Source of the DNA: an uncultured Sutterella sp.
GTDB lineage: Bacteria > Pseudomonadota > Gammaproteobacteria > Burkholderiales > Burkholderiaceae_F
Direction: 5' to 3'
DNA length: 62,765 bases
Assembly: GCA_937906995.1 (NCBI GenBank)
Contig: CALESB010000059.1
Location: 1-62,765 of the forward strand
Shown: positions 23,536 through 32,380 of the stretch, piece after piece
Layout: each line of letters begins with the position of its first letter
How positions within the stretch are numbered: the stretch's first letter is position 1
Position numbers and translations under genes: made by a program
Notes under the pieces: model-generated
Database searches by the model: none
What the model was told of the DNA's origin: nothing
Seen by the model: only the letters and a program-made list of their open reading frames with translations

Positions 23536-25832
23536 GCCATAAAGCCCATTTGCTCTCTTTTCAAATTATTGGTGCCATTTTATGGGTGCTAATCGTTTTG
23601 GCTGCTTTAGTTTTAAATCTTGCATGGTTTAATAACAACCGGCCTCAAACCGACATCATGGCCTTGTTACCTCAAACTCAACAAAGCTATGAACGGACTG
23701 TTGCCAGACAAAATCTATCAGAGGCCTCTCAAAACCTTGTGACAGTTCTCATCGAACTCGTTCCTGATGCAAAAAATAATGAAAATTTTGCCCTTCAAAC
23801 ACTTCATAAGTGGACAAAAACTTATGCAGAACTTGTCACACCTGTTCCTATTAATATCGATCCGAAGCTACCTGAATTAATGCACAAGCTCGCTTTACGG
23901 CAAATGACATGGGCTGATCAAAAAGCCTTATCTGAACTTGATCGTGAGGGGCTCTGGAATCGATTTTTAAATCAACTGGCTGTTCCAACAGCTCCGATGT
24001 TTTTCTCTCCTCAAGAAGACCCCTTTGGCCTAGCCTCTCAATGGATGTTGGAGAGGGCTTCTGAAGTCCCAGTACGAGAAGCCAACGGCGCCTATGTTCT
24101 ACAACATAAGAATCGTTACTTTATTTTTGCACTTTTTAAAATTAACTTAAGACAAGTCTACGACGGCAGTGGCCGCCTCGAGAAGGCATTAGATGACCTT
24201 ACCACACAGCTAGCGCAAACAGGATTTGATAATGTCCTCACCTCTGGCGTTCCGCTATTTGCTTCTCATGCAGCTCAAACGGCTCAAACTGAGCTCTCTC
24301 GCTTAGGTACCATTTCTTTACTAGGAGTTTGCCTTTTATCTTGGCTGTGGTTTAGAAGACTACGAGTCATCGGCTTAATGCTTTTAGTTATTGCTCAAGC
24401 TATGGTTGTCGCAACGGCAGCTACACTGACCATCTTTGGTCAAATTCATCTCATTTCACTTGTTTTTGGCACTACCTTAATTGGGATTACTGTTGACTAT
24501 AGTGCTCACTACTTTGGAAAACGCTTTGGGCAAGATGAAGATGACATCAGCGATACACTCATCAAACTAATGCCATCACTGTCTCTGGCACTTGTTTCAA
24601 CTGTAATTGCCTTTCTCGTTATGGCAAATACACCAATGCAAGGGCTTCAACAGATGGCCGTTTTTTGTGCTAGTGGTGTTATTAGCGCCTTTGCTGCGGT
24701 CACCTTATGGTTCCCATGCTTGGACTTTAAGCTTCAAACACAAAACCTCTCGTTGAAGAAAATCGGTGACATGATTGCTCAATTGCCCACTTGGTCTGAC
24801 TGTCGATGGCAATATAGAGTCATTCTTATTGTTCTTTGCTCTACAACGCTGTTTTTAGGATTATCAAACATCAAACCCACTGCACAACTTCAAGAGCTCA
24901 ATAATGCCCCACCAATCCTAGTAACCGAGGCACTACAAGTCTCTGAACTTTTGCACACTCCTTCAACGAGCCAATACTTTATTGTGAAAGGCTCTAATTT
25001 AAACGACTTGCTTCTTAAGCAAGAAATGGTTTATAAGCGTTTAGCAGATCATCCCATTGATGGTGTTACGTTATCATCAATGTCGGATTGGATTGCCTCA
25101 GATGAGCGTGCAACACAGATGCAACAGATTCGGCAACAAGCAACAGAACTTATTAATAGTGATGTCAACGCTCTATTAGGAGCTACCTTGCCAGTTGACA
25201 ATGATGATATCGGGCCCGTGCAAGCGCGTTTGAAAGAACTCAATCTCTTTAAGACGCTACAACAACGTTTCCATCTACTAACGCCTCATTCTGCATTGGT
25301 GCAAATCCGGGGTCTAACAGCTAATAATGTAGATGATGTCAAAGCACTTGCTAATAATTTAGACGGCATTACCTGGGTCGACTACCCTCAAGATATTGCG
25401 AAGACACTTGGTCAATATCGAGATCAAATTGCAAAACTATTAGCATTAAGCATTGCTACAGTTATTCTTATTTTAACTTTCCGCTTTAAAGGTCAAAGTT
25501 GGCGAGCCTTTACCCCTACTGTTCTTGGACTCTTAATGACTGTCGCATTATTGAGCCTTTGGGGTATGAATTTCTCGCTTTTTTCCGTGCTTGCATTGGT
25601 CTTACTTTTAGGTTTAGGCTTTGACTATGGAATCTTTATGACCGCAAGTGACCAAGAGCCTGAGACCATAGCTACCATTGCCTTTGCAGCTCTTACCACT
25701 TTCTTGTCATTCGGACTACTTGTCTTCTCAAATACGCCTGCGTTGAAGATTTTTGGAATGACGGTGGCTATGGGGCAATGCCTCATTTGGACTTTCACGA
25801 TTTTCCTAAGGAAAAAACATGGCACACATTAA
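23532..25832 (+). CDS. MMPL/RND-family exporter, first copy
   Basis: This 766-residue inner-membrane transporter of the RND superfamily (MMPL type) has one helix, a large periplasmic domain, a five-helix bundle (residues about 255-400, including GTTLIGITVDYSAHYFGKRF), a second periplasmic domain and a second bundle near the C-terminus (VLLLGLGFDYGIFMTAS). The GxxxDYxxH-like acidic residue in the first bundle is the probable proton relay. In aryl polyene clusters this protein is the likely extractor of the finished lipid from the inner membrane. It overlaps LolA upstream and the lipoprotein gene downstream (14 bases). Confidence 0.9.
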   Translation: MSHKAHLLSFQIIGAILWVLIVLAALVLNLAWFNNNRPQTDIMALLPQTQQSYERTVARQNLSEASQNLVTVLIELVPDAKNNENFALQTLHKWTKTYAELVTPVPINIDPKLPELMHKLALRQMTWADQKALSELDREGLWNRFLNQLAVPTAPMFFSPQEDPFGLASQWMLERASEVPVREANGAYVLQHKNRYFIFALFKINLRQVYDGSGRLEKALDDLTTQLAQTGFDNVLTSGVPLFASHAAQTAQTELSRLGTISLLGVCLLSWLWFRRLRVIGLMLLVIAQAMVVATAATLTIFGQIHLISLVFGTTLIGITVDYSAHYFGKRFGQDEDDISDTLIKLMPSLSLALVSTVIAFLVMANTPMQGLQQMAVFCASGVISAFAAVTLWFPCLDFKLQTQNLSLKKIGDMIAQLPTWSDCRWQYRVILIVLCSTTLFLGLSNIKPTAQLQELNNAPPILVTEALQVSELLHTPSTSQYFIVKGSNLNDLLLKQEMVYKRLADHPIDGVTLSSMSDWIASDERATQMQQIRQQATELINSDVNALLGATLPVDNDDIGPVQARLKELNLFKTLQQRFHLLTPHSALVQIRGLTANNVDDVKALANNLDGITWVDYPQDIAKTLGQYRDQIAKLLALSIATVILILTFRFKGQSWRAFTPTVLGLLMTVALLSLWGMNFSLFSVLALVLLLGLGFDYGIFMTASDQEPETIATIAFAALTTFLSFGLLVFSNTPALKIFGMTVAMGQCLIWTFTIFLRKKHGTH

Positions 25833-26412
25833 CTCTATCATTTGTCTTTTGGCTTGTTGCACGCTTATGGGCTGTAGTGCCATTTCTTTTTCTGAAAAGC
25901 CACTCATGGTGGAACCGGTTGTTTGCGTTACCCCTGATTTACAAGCAAATAAACCACTTTTACTCACTCAAAATATTCATGCTAAGTACCTTGATGCATC
26001 TGATCAAAGTACTCAAAGAGAAGTCACTTTTGATGCTTACCTCGCTAGCAATAACAGAGAACTTAAACTGTCTGTTCTTTTTATGGGATTTCGAGCTTGG
26101 GATATCACCTATGATGGTGAAATGATTTTTGAAGAACGCACAAGTCAAGTGCCGCAAGAACTACAGGCAAATTACTTACTTCGAGACATTACTCTAAGTT
26201 ATTGGCCAGCTTCAAATATTATGCGACAAAGTCCCAAACTTCTCATTGTTGATAAGCCACACGAACGTCTTATCCAAGACCGAGAAAGTGCTGATCTATT
26301 ATTGAGCATACGCTACCTGGACAATGCAGGGCCAACTTCGCCCATTGGTCGACTCATTTTGACCAACCATAAAGAGCATTATCAGCTCAGCATTGATAGC
26401 CGTGAACCTTAA
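25819..26412 (+). CDS. DUF3261 lipoprotein of the aryl polyene cluster
   Basis: This 197-residue lipoprotein has lipobox LMGC (Cys 19) after signal sequence AHINSIICLLACCT. The mature protein resembles DUF3261 proteins, which are routinely encoded beside the MMPL exporter in aryl polyene clusters and have a LolB-like size and fold. It probably receives the lipid at the outer membrane. The start lies 14 bases inside the exporter gene, and the stop is followed after one base by the ketosynthase ATG. Lipid-receiving function is inference. Confidence 0.82.
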   Translation: MAHINSIICLLACCTLMGCSAISFSEKPLMVEPVVCVTPDLQANKPLLLTQNIHAKYLDASDQSTQREVTFDAYLASNNRELKLSVLFMGFRAWDITYDGEMIFEERTSQVPQELQANYLLRDITLSYWPASNIMRQSPKLLIVDKPHERLIQDRESADLLLSIRYLDNAGPTSPIGRLILTNHKEHYQLSIDSREP

Positions 26413-26413
26413 A

Positions 26414-27598
26414 ATGCTCTCACCTATCTATATCCAAGCTTTCGAATCCATTAGTGCAGTTGGTCTAAATCGACAACTGAACAAGGTTCTATTCGACTTC
26501 ACTCCAAGCGCTCTATCTTGGCAGAACACTTGGACACATCGCCCTTTGCGATTTGGTTTGGTTGATGACAGACTTTTGTTGTCAAAAAAGCAAGCTCTTG
26601 AGATTTTCTCTGAACTAAACTCTCTGACTAATGCTTATGGTCGAACAAATCAATTAATTGCCACTTGCTTAAATTCACTTCGAGCCCCTCTCGACCGTGC
26701 TCTCAAAACATATTCACCTCATCGCATTGGTGTCATTATGGGGGCTTCAGTTTCAGGCATGTCTGAAATGGAGCGCGTATATAGCAATCAAGATGAGTTA
26801 AATCAAACAACTGATCGCATTTTAGAAATTGCTAATCCTGCTAAATTTATTGCATCAGCTTTGCACCTAACTGGGCCGACCTTTGTTATCTCAACGGCTT
26901 GTTCCTCTTCTTCCAAAGCCCTAGCTTCTGCTGCAAGGTTACTACAGAGCGATATTATTGACTTCGCCATTTGCGGTGGAATCGATAGCGCTTCAGCCTT
27001 TACTCTTAGTGGCTTTGATAGCTTGGGCGCGCTCTCTCATGGTCAATGTCAACCATTTGGAGCAAATCGAGATGGTATTAATTTAGGCGAGGGTGGTGCT
27101 ATTTTTCTCTTATCCAGAGAACCAAGCTCTTACGAGCTCGCAGGCTGGTCAGAAACAAGTGACGGTTATCACATATCATCTCCTGATCCACTAGCCACTC
27201 AAGTTAAAAAAGCAATGTTAGATGCCCTTGAAATGGCTAAGGTTGACTCGGTTGACTACATCAACGCACACGGTACTGGCACTATCCACAATGACGCTAT
27301 GGAGGGGCTTGCTATTGAAAGCGTTTTCACAAAATCACCCCCTTGGGTAAGCTCCACAAAATCACTCACCGGTCACACTTTAGGAGGTGCCGGTGCACTC
27401 GAAGCTGCTATATGTCTCTTGGCCATGCAAACGGACAGGATACCTATTCATCGATTAGATAGCCCTATTGATAAAGCTTTTTCTAAATTAAAATTAGCTT
27501 TATCTCCTTGCTCTGCCAAGCTCGGTGTTACCTTAAGTAATTCCTTTGCTTTTGGTGGCAATAATGCTGTACTCGTTTTTAAAAAAGTAACCTTATGA
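26414..27598 (+). CDS. apeO: Aryl polyene beta-ketoacyl synthase
   Basis: This 394-residue condensing enzyme would elongate the aryl-primed chain with malonyl-ACP. The catalytic triad is intact: Cys163 in ISTACSSSSKA, His in INAHGTGTIHN, and His in SLTGHTLGGAGALEA. It should act as a heterodimer with the inactive ApeC-type protein encoded at 16833. The ATG at 26414 follows the previous stop by one base and is preferred to an in-frame TTG at 26393. The gene overlaps the dehydratase gene downstream by four bases. Confidence 0.9.
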   Translation: MLSPIYIQAFESISAVGLNRQLNKVLFDFTPSALSWQNTWTHRPLRFGLVDDRLLLSKKQALEIFSELNSLTNAYGRTNQLIATCLNSLRAPLDRALKTYSPHRIGVIMGASVSGMSEMERVYSNQDELNQTTDRILEIANPAKFIASALHLTGPTFVISTACSSSSKALASAARLLQSDIIDFAICGGIDSASAFTLSGFDSLGALSHGQCQPFGANRDGINLGEGGAIFLLSREPSSYELAGWSETSDGYHISSPDPLATQVKKAMLDALEMAKVDSVDYINAHGTGTIHNDAMEGLAIESVFTKSPPWVSSTKSLTGHTLGGAGALEAAICLLAMQTDRIPIHRLDSPIDKAFSKLKLALSPCSAKLGVTLSNSFAFGGNNAVLVFKKVTL

Positions 27599-28059
27599 TC
27601 CGTATCGACTGCCCTGCCTATGAGCTGTTACCCCATCGAGAAGGAATGCTTCTTCTAGATCACGCAATTGAAGGAGATGAATCCTGCATCAGCGCTGAAG
27701 CCATCATTCACAAAGAGGGGTTATTTGTTCATGATGGGAAAATTGGTAGTTGGACTTTACTGGAGTATATGGCACAAACGATGGGATTGTGGGCTTGTTG
27801 GCAGGCCAAATTGAAAGGCTTACCACAACCTGTTGGTTTTCTACTAGGGACACGGAAACTTTCAATTAAAGTACCCTTTATCGATGTCGGTACAAAACTA
27901 ACTTTCCGAGCTGAACTCATCTATCTAAGTGACGATGGTGTAGCTCAATTTAGTTGCCAAACATTTTTAGAGGATGAAGAGATTGCTAGCGCGAAAATTA
28001 ATGCGTTCCAACCTTCAAACCTCGATCACTTTCTAAAAAATATGACGTTCAACGGTTAA
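27595..28059 (+). CDS. apeP: Aryl polyene 3-hydroxyacyl-ACP dehydratase
   Basis: This 154-residue hotdog-fold protein of the FabZ/ApeP type has YELLPHREGMLLLDHAIEGD at the N-terminus and LLEYMAQTMGLWACWQ on the central helix. It should dehydrate 3-hydroxyacyl-ACP to the trans-2-enoyl form, which becomes the conjugated polyene. In characterised systems two dehydratase subunits, ApeI and ApeP, work as a pair; here the ApeI-like partner appears to be the C-terminal domain of the ligase fusion at 19517. The four-base overlap with the ketosynthase gene supports coupled translation. Confidence 0.87.
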   Translation: MIRIDCPAYELLPHREGMLLLDHAIEGDESCISAEAIIHKEGLFVHDGKIGSWTLLEYMAQTMGLWACWQAKLKGLPQPVGFLLGTRKLSIKVPFIDVGTKLTFRAELIYLSDDGVAQFSCQTFLEDEEIASAKINAFQPSNLDHFLKNMTFNG

Positions 28060-28064
28060 GAATT

Positions 28065-28796
28065 ATGCAAAATCAGACAGTATTTATTTCAGGCTCTTCT
28101 CGTGGAATTGGACGAGCAACGGCCCTGCAGTTGGCCAAAGACGGCTATAACGTTGTGCTTCATGGCAAAACCATGAGCAAAGCGTTGGAGCAAACCCTCA
28201 ATGAAGTCAAAGCACTCGGCGTGCATGCTCGTGCTTTAACATTTGATATTACCGATCGAGAATTAACTCAAAAAATATTACTTGATGATATTCAAACCCA
28301 TGGCATGTACTGGGGACTTGTCATTAATGCAGGAATTACAGATGATGGGACCTTTGCAGGCATGCTTCCTGAATCCTGGGATCGAGTTATAAAAACAAAT
28401 TTAGATAGTTTTTATAACATTGTTCAGCCTCTGATCATGCCCTTAGTTCGAACACGTCAAGGTGGGCGCATTGTTGCAGTAAGTTCGATTTCTGGTGTTA
28501 TGGGAAATCGTGGGCAAGTTAACTACTCCGCAGCCAAAGCTGGCTTGATTGGTGCTGTCAAAGCTTTAGCACTTGAACTAGCAAGCAGAAAAATTACAGT
28601 TAACGCCGTTGCACCAGGTCTTATCGAAACTGAAATGATCGATGATTTTGTTCTCGAACATGCTTTGCCCCTTATTCCTATGAAACGAATGGGGCAACCT
28701 GAAGAGGTTGCGCACGCCATCGCTTTCTTAATGAGTGATAAAGCCTCCTATATCACCAGAACTGTTTTAGAAATTGACGGAGGATTGCACGGATGA
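28065..28796 (+). CDS. apeQ: Aryl polyene 3-ketoacyl-ACP reductase
   Basis: This 243-residue short-chain dehydrogenase of the FabG type has the nucleotide-binding GSSRGIGRA motif (residues 10-18) and the catalytic Ser141, Tyr154 and Lys158 (NYSAAKAG). The C-terminal SDKASYITRTVLEIDGGL is typical of FabG. It would reduce the 3-ketoacyl intermediate with NADPH before dehydration. The Arg at residue 13 and a Gly-Lys pair after the second strand (VLHGKT) fit NADPH preference. It overlaps the next ketosynthase gene by four bases. Confidence 0.92.
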   Translation: MQNQTVFISGSSRGIGRATALQLAKDGYNVVLHGKTMSKALEQTLNEVKALGVHARALTFDITDRELTQKILLDDIQTHGMYWGLVINAGITDDGTFAGMLPESWDRVIKTNLDSFYNIVQPLIMPLVRTRQGGRIVAVSSISGVMGNRGQVNYSAAKAGLIGAVKALALELASRKITVNAVAPGLIETEMIDDFVLEHALPLIPMKRMGQPEEVAHAIAFLMSDKASYITRTVLEIDGGLHG

Positions 28797-30031
28797 TCCA
28801 TCGCGTTGTTGTTACTGGCATGGCCGGTATTTCCCCATTAGGTAATGACTGGGAAAGTGTATCCAAAAAGTTAAAGTCCTATACCAACGCTGTGCAGCGC
28901 ATGCAGGATTGGACACAGATTAAAGGATTAAACTCTATTTTGGCTGCTCCGGCTGCTGAATTTTCTATCCCGAAGGATCGCTACAACCGTCGCACTACTC
29001 GTAGTATGTCCAGAAACTCATTGATGGGGTGTTTGACGACAGAGTGGGCTCTTAAAGATGCTGGACTCTTTGATGCAGATTGGATCCATGATGGTGACAT
29101 GGGTATTGCCTATGGATCTTGTGCCGGAGATCCTGAATCTGTTTTTGAAATTGCTTCTCTTGCCTCTGAGCGCTCAACTCAGGGGCTAAATGCGACCACC
29201 TATGTGCGCTTTATGTCACATACGGTACCAGTCAACATCGGTGTATTCTTTTCCATTACTGGCCGTATTATTACAACCTCAAGTGCTTGTACATCTTCAA
29301 GTCAAGCAATCGGTTACGCCTATGAAGCAATTAAATACGGTCACCAAAAAGCAATGATTGCAGGGGGCGCAGAAGAAATGAGTGTTGCCAACACTGCAAT
29401 TTTTGATACGCTCTACGCAACATCAACTTCTTTTAACCAAACACCAGAACTTTCACCTAAACCCTACGATAAACATCGTGATGGTCTTGTCTTAGGAGAG
29501 GGAGCAGGAACACTGATCCTAGAGAGCCTAGAAAGTGCTCTCGATCGAGGTGCACCAATTTATGCAGAAGTTGTCGGTTTCGCTACCAATACCGATGGTA
29601 AGCACATTACCAATCCTGATGAAACGCGTATGGCTCGTGTCATGCAAATGGCTCTTGATGACGCAGGACTGAATGCAAGCGATATTGGTTATATAAACTC
29701 ACACGGCACAGCAACAATCCAAGGGGATCACGCTGAGTCTTTAGCGACAGAAAAAGTTTTTGCCAATAAAGTACCAGTCTCCACCCTCAAAAGCTATATG
29801 GGACATACTTTAGGCGCCTGTGGTGCTCTTGAGTCATGGATGAGTATCCAAATGATGAGAGAAGGTTGGTTTGCTCCTACAATCAATTTAAATGAAGTTG
29901 ACCCAGATTGCGGACAACTTGATTACATCATGCACACGGGGCGTTCGATCGACTGCGATTACATCATGACAAATAATTTTGCCTTTGGCGGAATTAATAC
30001 GTCACTGATTTTTAAACGCTATAAAGGTTAA
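28793..30031 (+). CDS. apeR: Aryl polyene beta-ketoacyl synthase, FabF-like
   Basis: This 412-residue ketosynthase is closer to FabF than the one at 26414. It has intact Cys166 (TTSSACTSSSQA), His304 (YINSHGTAT) and His338 (SYMGHTLGACGALES). In aryl polyene systems a second ketosynthase, ApeR, is thought to perform the first condensation on the aryl starter or a related special step. The gene sits last in the ketosynthase-dehydratase-reductase-ketosynthase block (O-P-Q-R), the conserved order that makes the cluster identification firm. Confidence 0.9.
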   Translation: MIHRVVVTGMAGISPLGNDWESVSKKLKSYTNAVQRMQDWTQIKGLNSILAAPAAEFSIPKDRYNRRTTRSMSRNSLMGCLTTEWALKDAGLFDADWIHDGDMGIAYGSCAGDPESVFEIASLASERSTQGLNATTYVRFMSHTVPVNIGVFFSITGRIITTSSACTSSSQAIGYAYEAIKYGHQKAMIAGGAEEMSVANTAIFDTLYATSTSFNQTPELSPKPYDKHRDGLVLGEGAGTLILESLESALDRGAPIYAEVVGFATNTDGKHITNPDETRMARVMQMALDDAGLNASDIGYINSHGTATIQGDHAESLATEKVFANKVPVSTLKSYMGHTLGACGALESWMSIQMMREGWFAPTINLNEVDPDCGQLDYIMHTGRSIDCDYIMTNNFAFGGINTSLIFKRYKG

Positions 30032-30036
30032 ACGCT

Positions 30037-30633
30037 ATGCATTTGCTTGTGGCCAATTTTGAGTGTGCAAATCCAAAACTGGTGAAGACATTACTCAATG
30101 CATCTCAAAAAAAGCGATTTGCCACAATTCATCATGAAGCACGCGCGTTGCAATATTTTTGGTCACGTGTTCTCTATAACGGTCTTATAAAACGACTAAC
30201 GAACAAAGTCGTTACCTGGGATTTGCCTCGTGACCAAATTCATCCAGCCATAGCCACTGGAAACCATAATATTTATACGAGTTTATCTCATACCAAAAAT
30301 TGGGTTTGCTTAGGCTATGACTTTGATTATCCACTAGGGGTGGATATCGAACATGTTCAACCACGAAATTGGGATGGACTGAGTCAAATTTGCTTTAATG
30401 ATGATGTCAGACAACGCATTTCTTCTTCAGATGATCCCCTCTTAACCTTCTATAGTTATTGGGGCTTAACGGAGTGTCGTATTAAACTTGCTCATCATGC
30501 ATCTGATGACTATAAAGCCACAATCAAGCTGGTGAACAATCAAAATCAACGAACGGTGATTTCTGCTCTAAGTCATCCTAAGACAGAGACTAAACTCACC
30601 CTTCTAACAGAAACGCTTTTGGAGAATTGGTAA
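30037..30633 (+). CDS. 4'-phosphopantetheinyl transferase (Sfp-like)
   Basis: This 198-residue Sfp-type transferase should move phosphopantetheine from coenzyme A to the Ser of the two cluster ACPs. It has the metal-binding GVDIE motif and downstream the WxxxExxxK helix. In that helix the usual Lys-Glu pair reads Thr-Glu (YWGLTECRIKL), a departure at a conserved position that could affect rate but keeps the metal-ligating Glu. It starts five bases after the ketosynthase gene. The family call is good despite the divergence of the rest of the protein. Confidence 0.8.
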   Translation: MHLLVANFECANPKLVKTLLNASQKKRFATIHHEARALQYFWSRVLYNGLIKRLTNKVVTWDLPRDQIHPAIATGNHNIYTSLSHTKNWVCLGYDFDYPLGVDIEHVQPRNWDGLSQICFNDDVRQRISSSDDPLLTFYSYWGLTECRIKLAHHASDDYKATIKLVNNQNQRTVISALSHPKTETKLTLLTETLLENW

Positions 30634-30637
30634 GACT

Positions 30638-31723
30638 ATGCAAAAAGAAAATCATCATATGCAACTCATGAAAGCTTATGAAAATGCGCAAAGAATTGCC
30701 TTTGCTCCATTTATTTTTCAAGCCACAATTGCTGCTCGAGATAACGGAATTTTGAATTGCTTGGGGCTGGCAAATCAAGCGATGAACATAGAAGAGATTG
30801 CCCAAGCAACGAACGTGAGTCGTTATGGTGTACAAGTCCTTCTTGAACTTTTAAGTTGCGCAGAAGTGGTCCAATTCGATGAGTTCAAACGCTATCGACT
30901 TACCAAAACTGGTGAATGCTTGATTTATGATGCAATGACTGAAGTCAATCTTAATTTTGCCAATGATGTTAACTACAGCGCTCTTGCTCATACCAATGAA
31001 GCCATCGAACAAGGCAAGCCTTGTGGTCTAAAAGTCTTTAACGAAAATTGGCAGACCATTTATCCGCACTTAAAAGACTTACCCAATAAAACGCAAAAGT
31101 CTTGGTTTTCATTTGATCACTTTCACTCCGACACAGCGTATAGAGATGCACTTAACTGTCTCAAATCCATTTCCGTCAAACACCTTGTAGACATTGGTGG
31201 AAATACGGGACGCTTTACAAAAATGGCTTTGCAAACATGGCCAACAGCAAGCGCTACGATTGTGGACCTGCCTGAACAGTTAGAACTAATGCGAGCCAAT
31301 GATGAAATCAGTGCTGAAGAACATCGGAGAATCAATGGCTATGCTATTAATTGGCTAGACTTCAATGCAAAATTACAGCTCAATAAACAAGCTGACTTGA
31401 TCTGGATGAGTCAATTCTTAGATTGCTTTAGTCAAGAAGAGGCTATAAGCATTTTAGTACGAGCAAAAGAGGGATTGTCTGAACAAGGGCGCATTGCAAT
31501 ACTTGAACCATTATGGGATAAGCAACGCAACCAAACTTCCGCGTTGAGCCTAACAGCAACATCGCTTTACTTTACCGTACTTGCTAATGGTAACTCCCGT
31601 TTCTTCTCTAGTCAGGAACTCAAACAGATCATTGAAGCAGCTGGCTTGAAGATTATTCAAATTCACGACAACCTCGGAATTAGTCACAGCCTTTATATTT
31701 GTGAAAAGGCTACAATTAAGTAA
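30638..31723 (+). CDS. S-adenosylmethionine-dependent O-methyltransferase (two-domain type)
   Basis: This 361-residue protein has an N-terminal winged-helix dimerisation domain (NIEEIAQATNVSRYGVQVLLELL near residues 43-70). A Rossmann-fold methyltransferase domain follows, with the SAM-binding LVDIGGNTGRFTKMAL motif near residue 183. It resembles the acetylserotonin O-methyltransferase type seen in aryl polyene clusters, where methylation of the aryl head group's hydroxyl is expected. It follows the phosphopantetheinyl transferase gene by four bases. The exact methylated position is unknown. Confidence 0.84.
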   Translation: MQKENHHMQLMKAYENAQRIAFAPFIFQATIAARDNGILNCLGLANQAMNIEEIAQATNVSRYGVQVLLELLSCAEVVQFDEFKRYRLTKTGECLIYDAMTEVNLNFANDVNYSALAHTNEAIEQGKPCGLKVFNENWQTIYPHLKDLPNKTQKSWFSFDHFHSDTAYRDALNCLKSISVKHLVDIGGNTGRFTKMALQTWPTASATIVDLPEQLELMRANDEISAEEHRRINGYAINWLDFNAKLQLNKQADLIWMSQFLDCFSQEEAISILVRAKEGLSEQGRIAILEPLWDKQRNQTSALSLTATSLYFTVLANGNSRFFSSQELKQIIEAAGLKIIQIHDNLGISHSLYICEKATIK

Positions 31724-31759
31724 ATTTATCTCCAAGTTAATCTGTTTTTTACGAATTTT

Positions 31760-32380
31760 ATGTTCTCTAAACTGCGTGTACTTTTTTGTTGCTTTTGGGC
31801 ACTAATGCTCTTAACAGCAAACTCTACCTACGCATCCGTTGCTGGCAACATTACAACGCTAGGCGCAACTGATCGTATTATTCGTGGAGAGTTCAAACAA
31901 ACGCAGTATTTATTAAATGTTGATAAACCCTTTGAGTCTTCTGGTAACTTTATTTTTTGGCGTAACCGAGCCATGCTCTGGCGTACGATACAACCAGTCC
32001 GTACCAGTACAATCTTTACAAACCAAAAGTTATCAACATTTCTTTTTATCAATGGGAAACGAATCAAAACAAATGCTAGTCCAACAACTAGCATGATCAA
32101 TCGCATTCTTTGGAATATTGCCGCAGGAAGCCTTGATGTTCTTGCATTAGACTTCCAAGTCCTATCTCAGTTTGATAGCACTGGGTGGGAATTTACACTA
32201 TTACCAGATTCTAGCGTTACCAATTTGATTGCTAAACGCATTTCTGTTCGTGGAACATCATTTGCAGAAGAAATTACAGTGGAATATTTTTCTGGGGATA
32301 TTACGGTATTGGAGCTCACAAACATAACTTTCGACTCCACGACCTCAAGCCTAGAGGAGGCCGAACTTGATAATCCGTAA
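31760..32380 (+). CDS. LolA-like periplasmic carrier, second copy
   Basis: This 206-residue exported protein has signal peptide LRVLFCCFWALMLLTANSTY, then a LolA-type domain with IRGEFKQTQYLLNVDKPFES and GNFIFWRNRAMLWRT. These align in order with the first copy (ISGNFEQLKYLKGF..., TFWADHGIVWET), so the two are paralogues but quite diverged. It overlaps the second RND-like gene by 14 bases. A second LolA/RND pair at the end of the operon suggests a second lipid or a two-stage export route. Confidence 0.85.
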   Translation: MFSKLRVLFCCFWALMLLTANSTYASVAGNITTLGATDRIIRGEFKQTQYLLNVDKPFESSGNFIFWRNRAMLWRTIQPVRTSTIFTNQKLSTFLFINGKRIKTNASPTTSMINRILWNIAAGSLDVLALDFQVLSQFDSTGWEFTLLPDSSVTNLIAKRISVRGTSFAEEITVEYFSGDITVLELTNITFDSTTSSLEEAELDNP

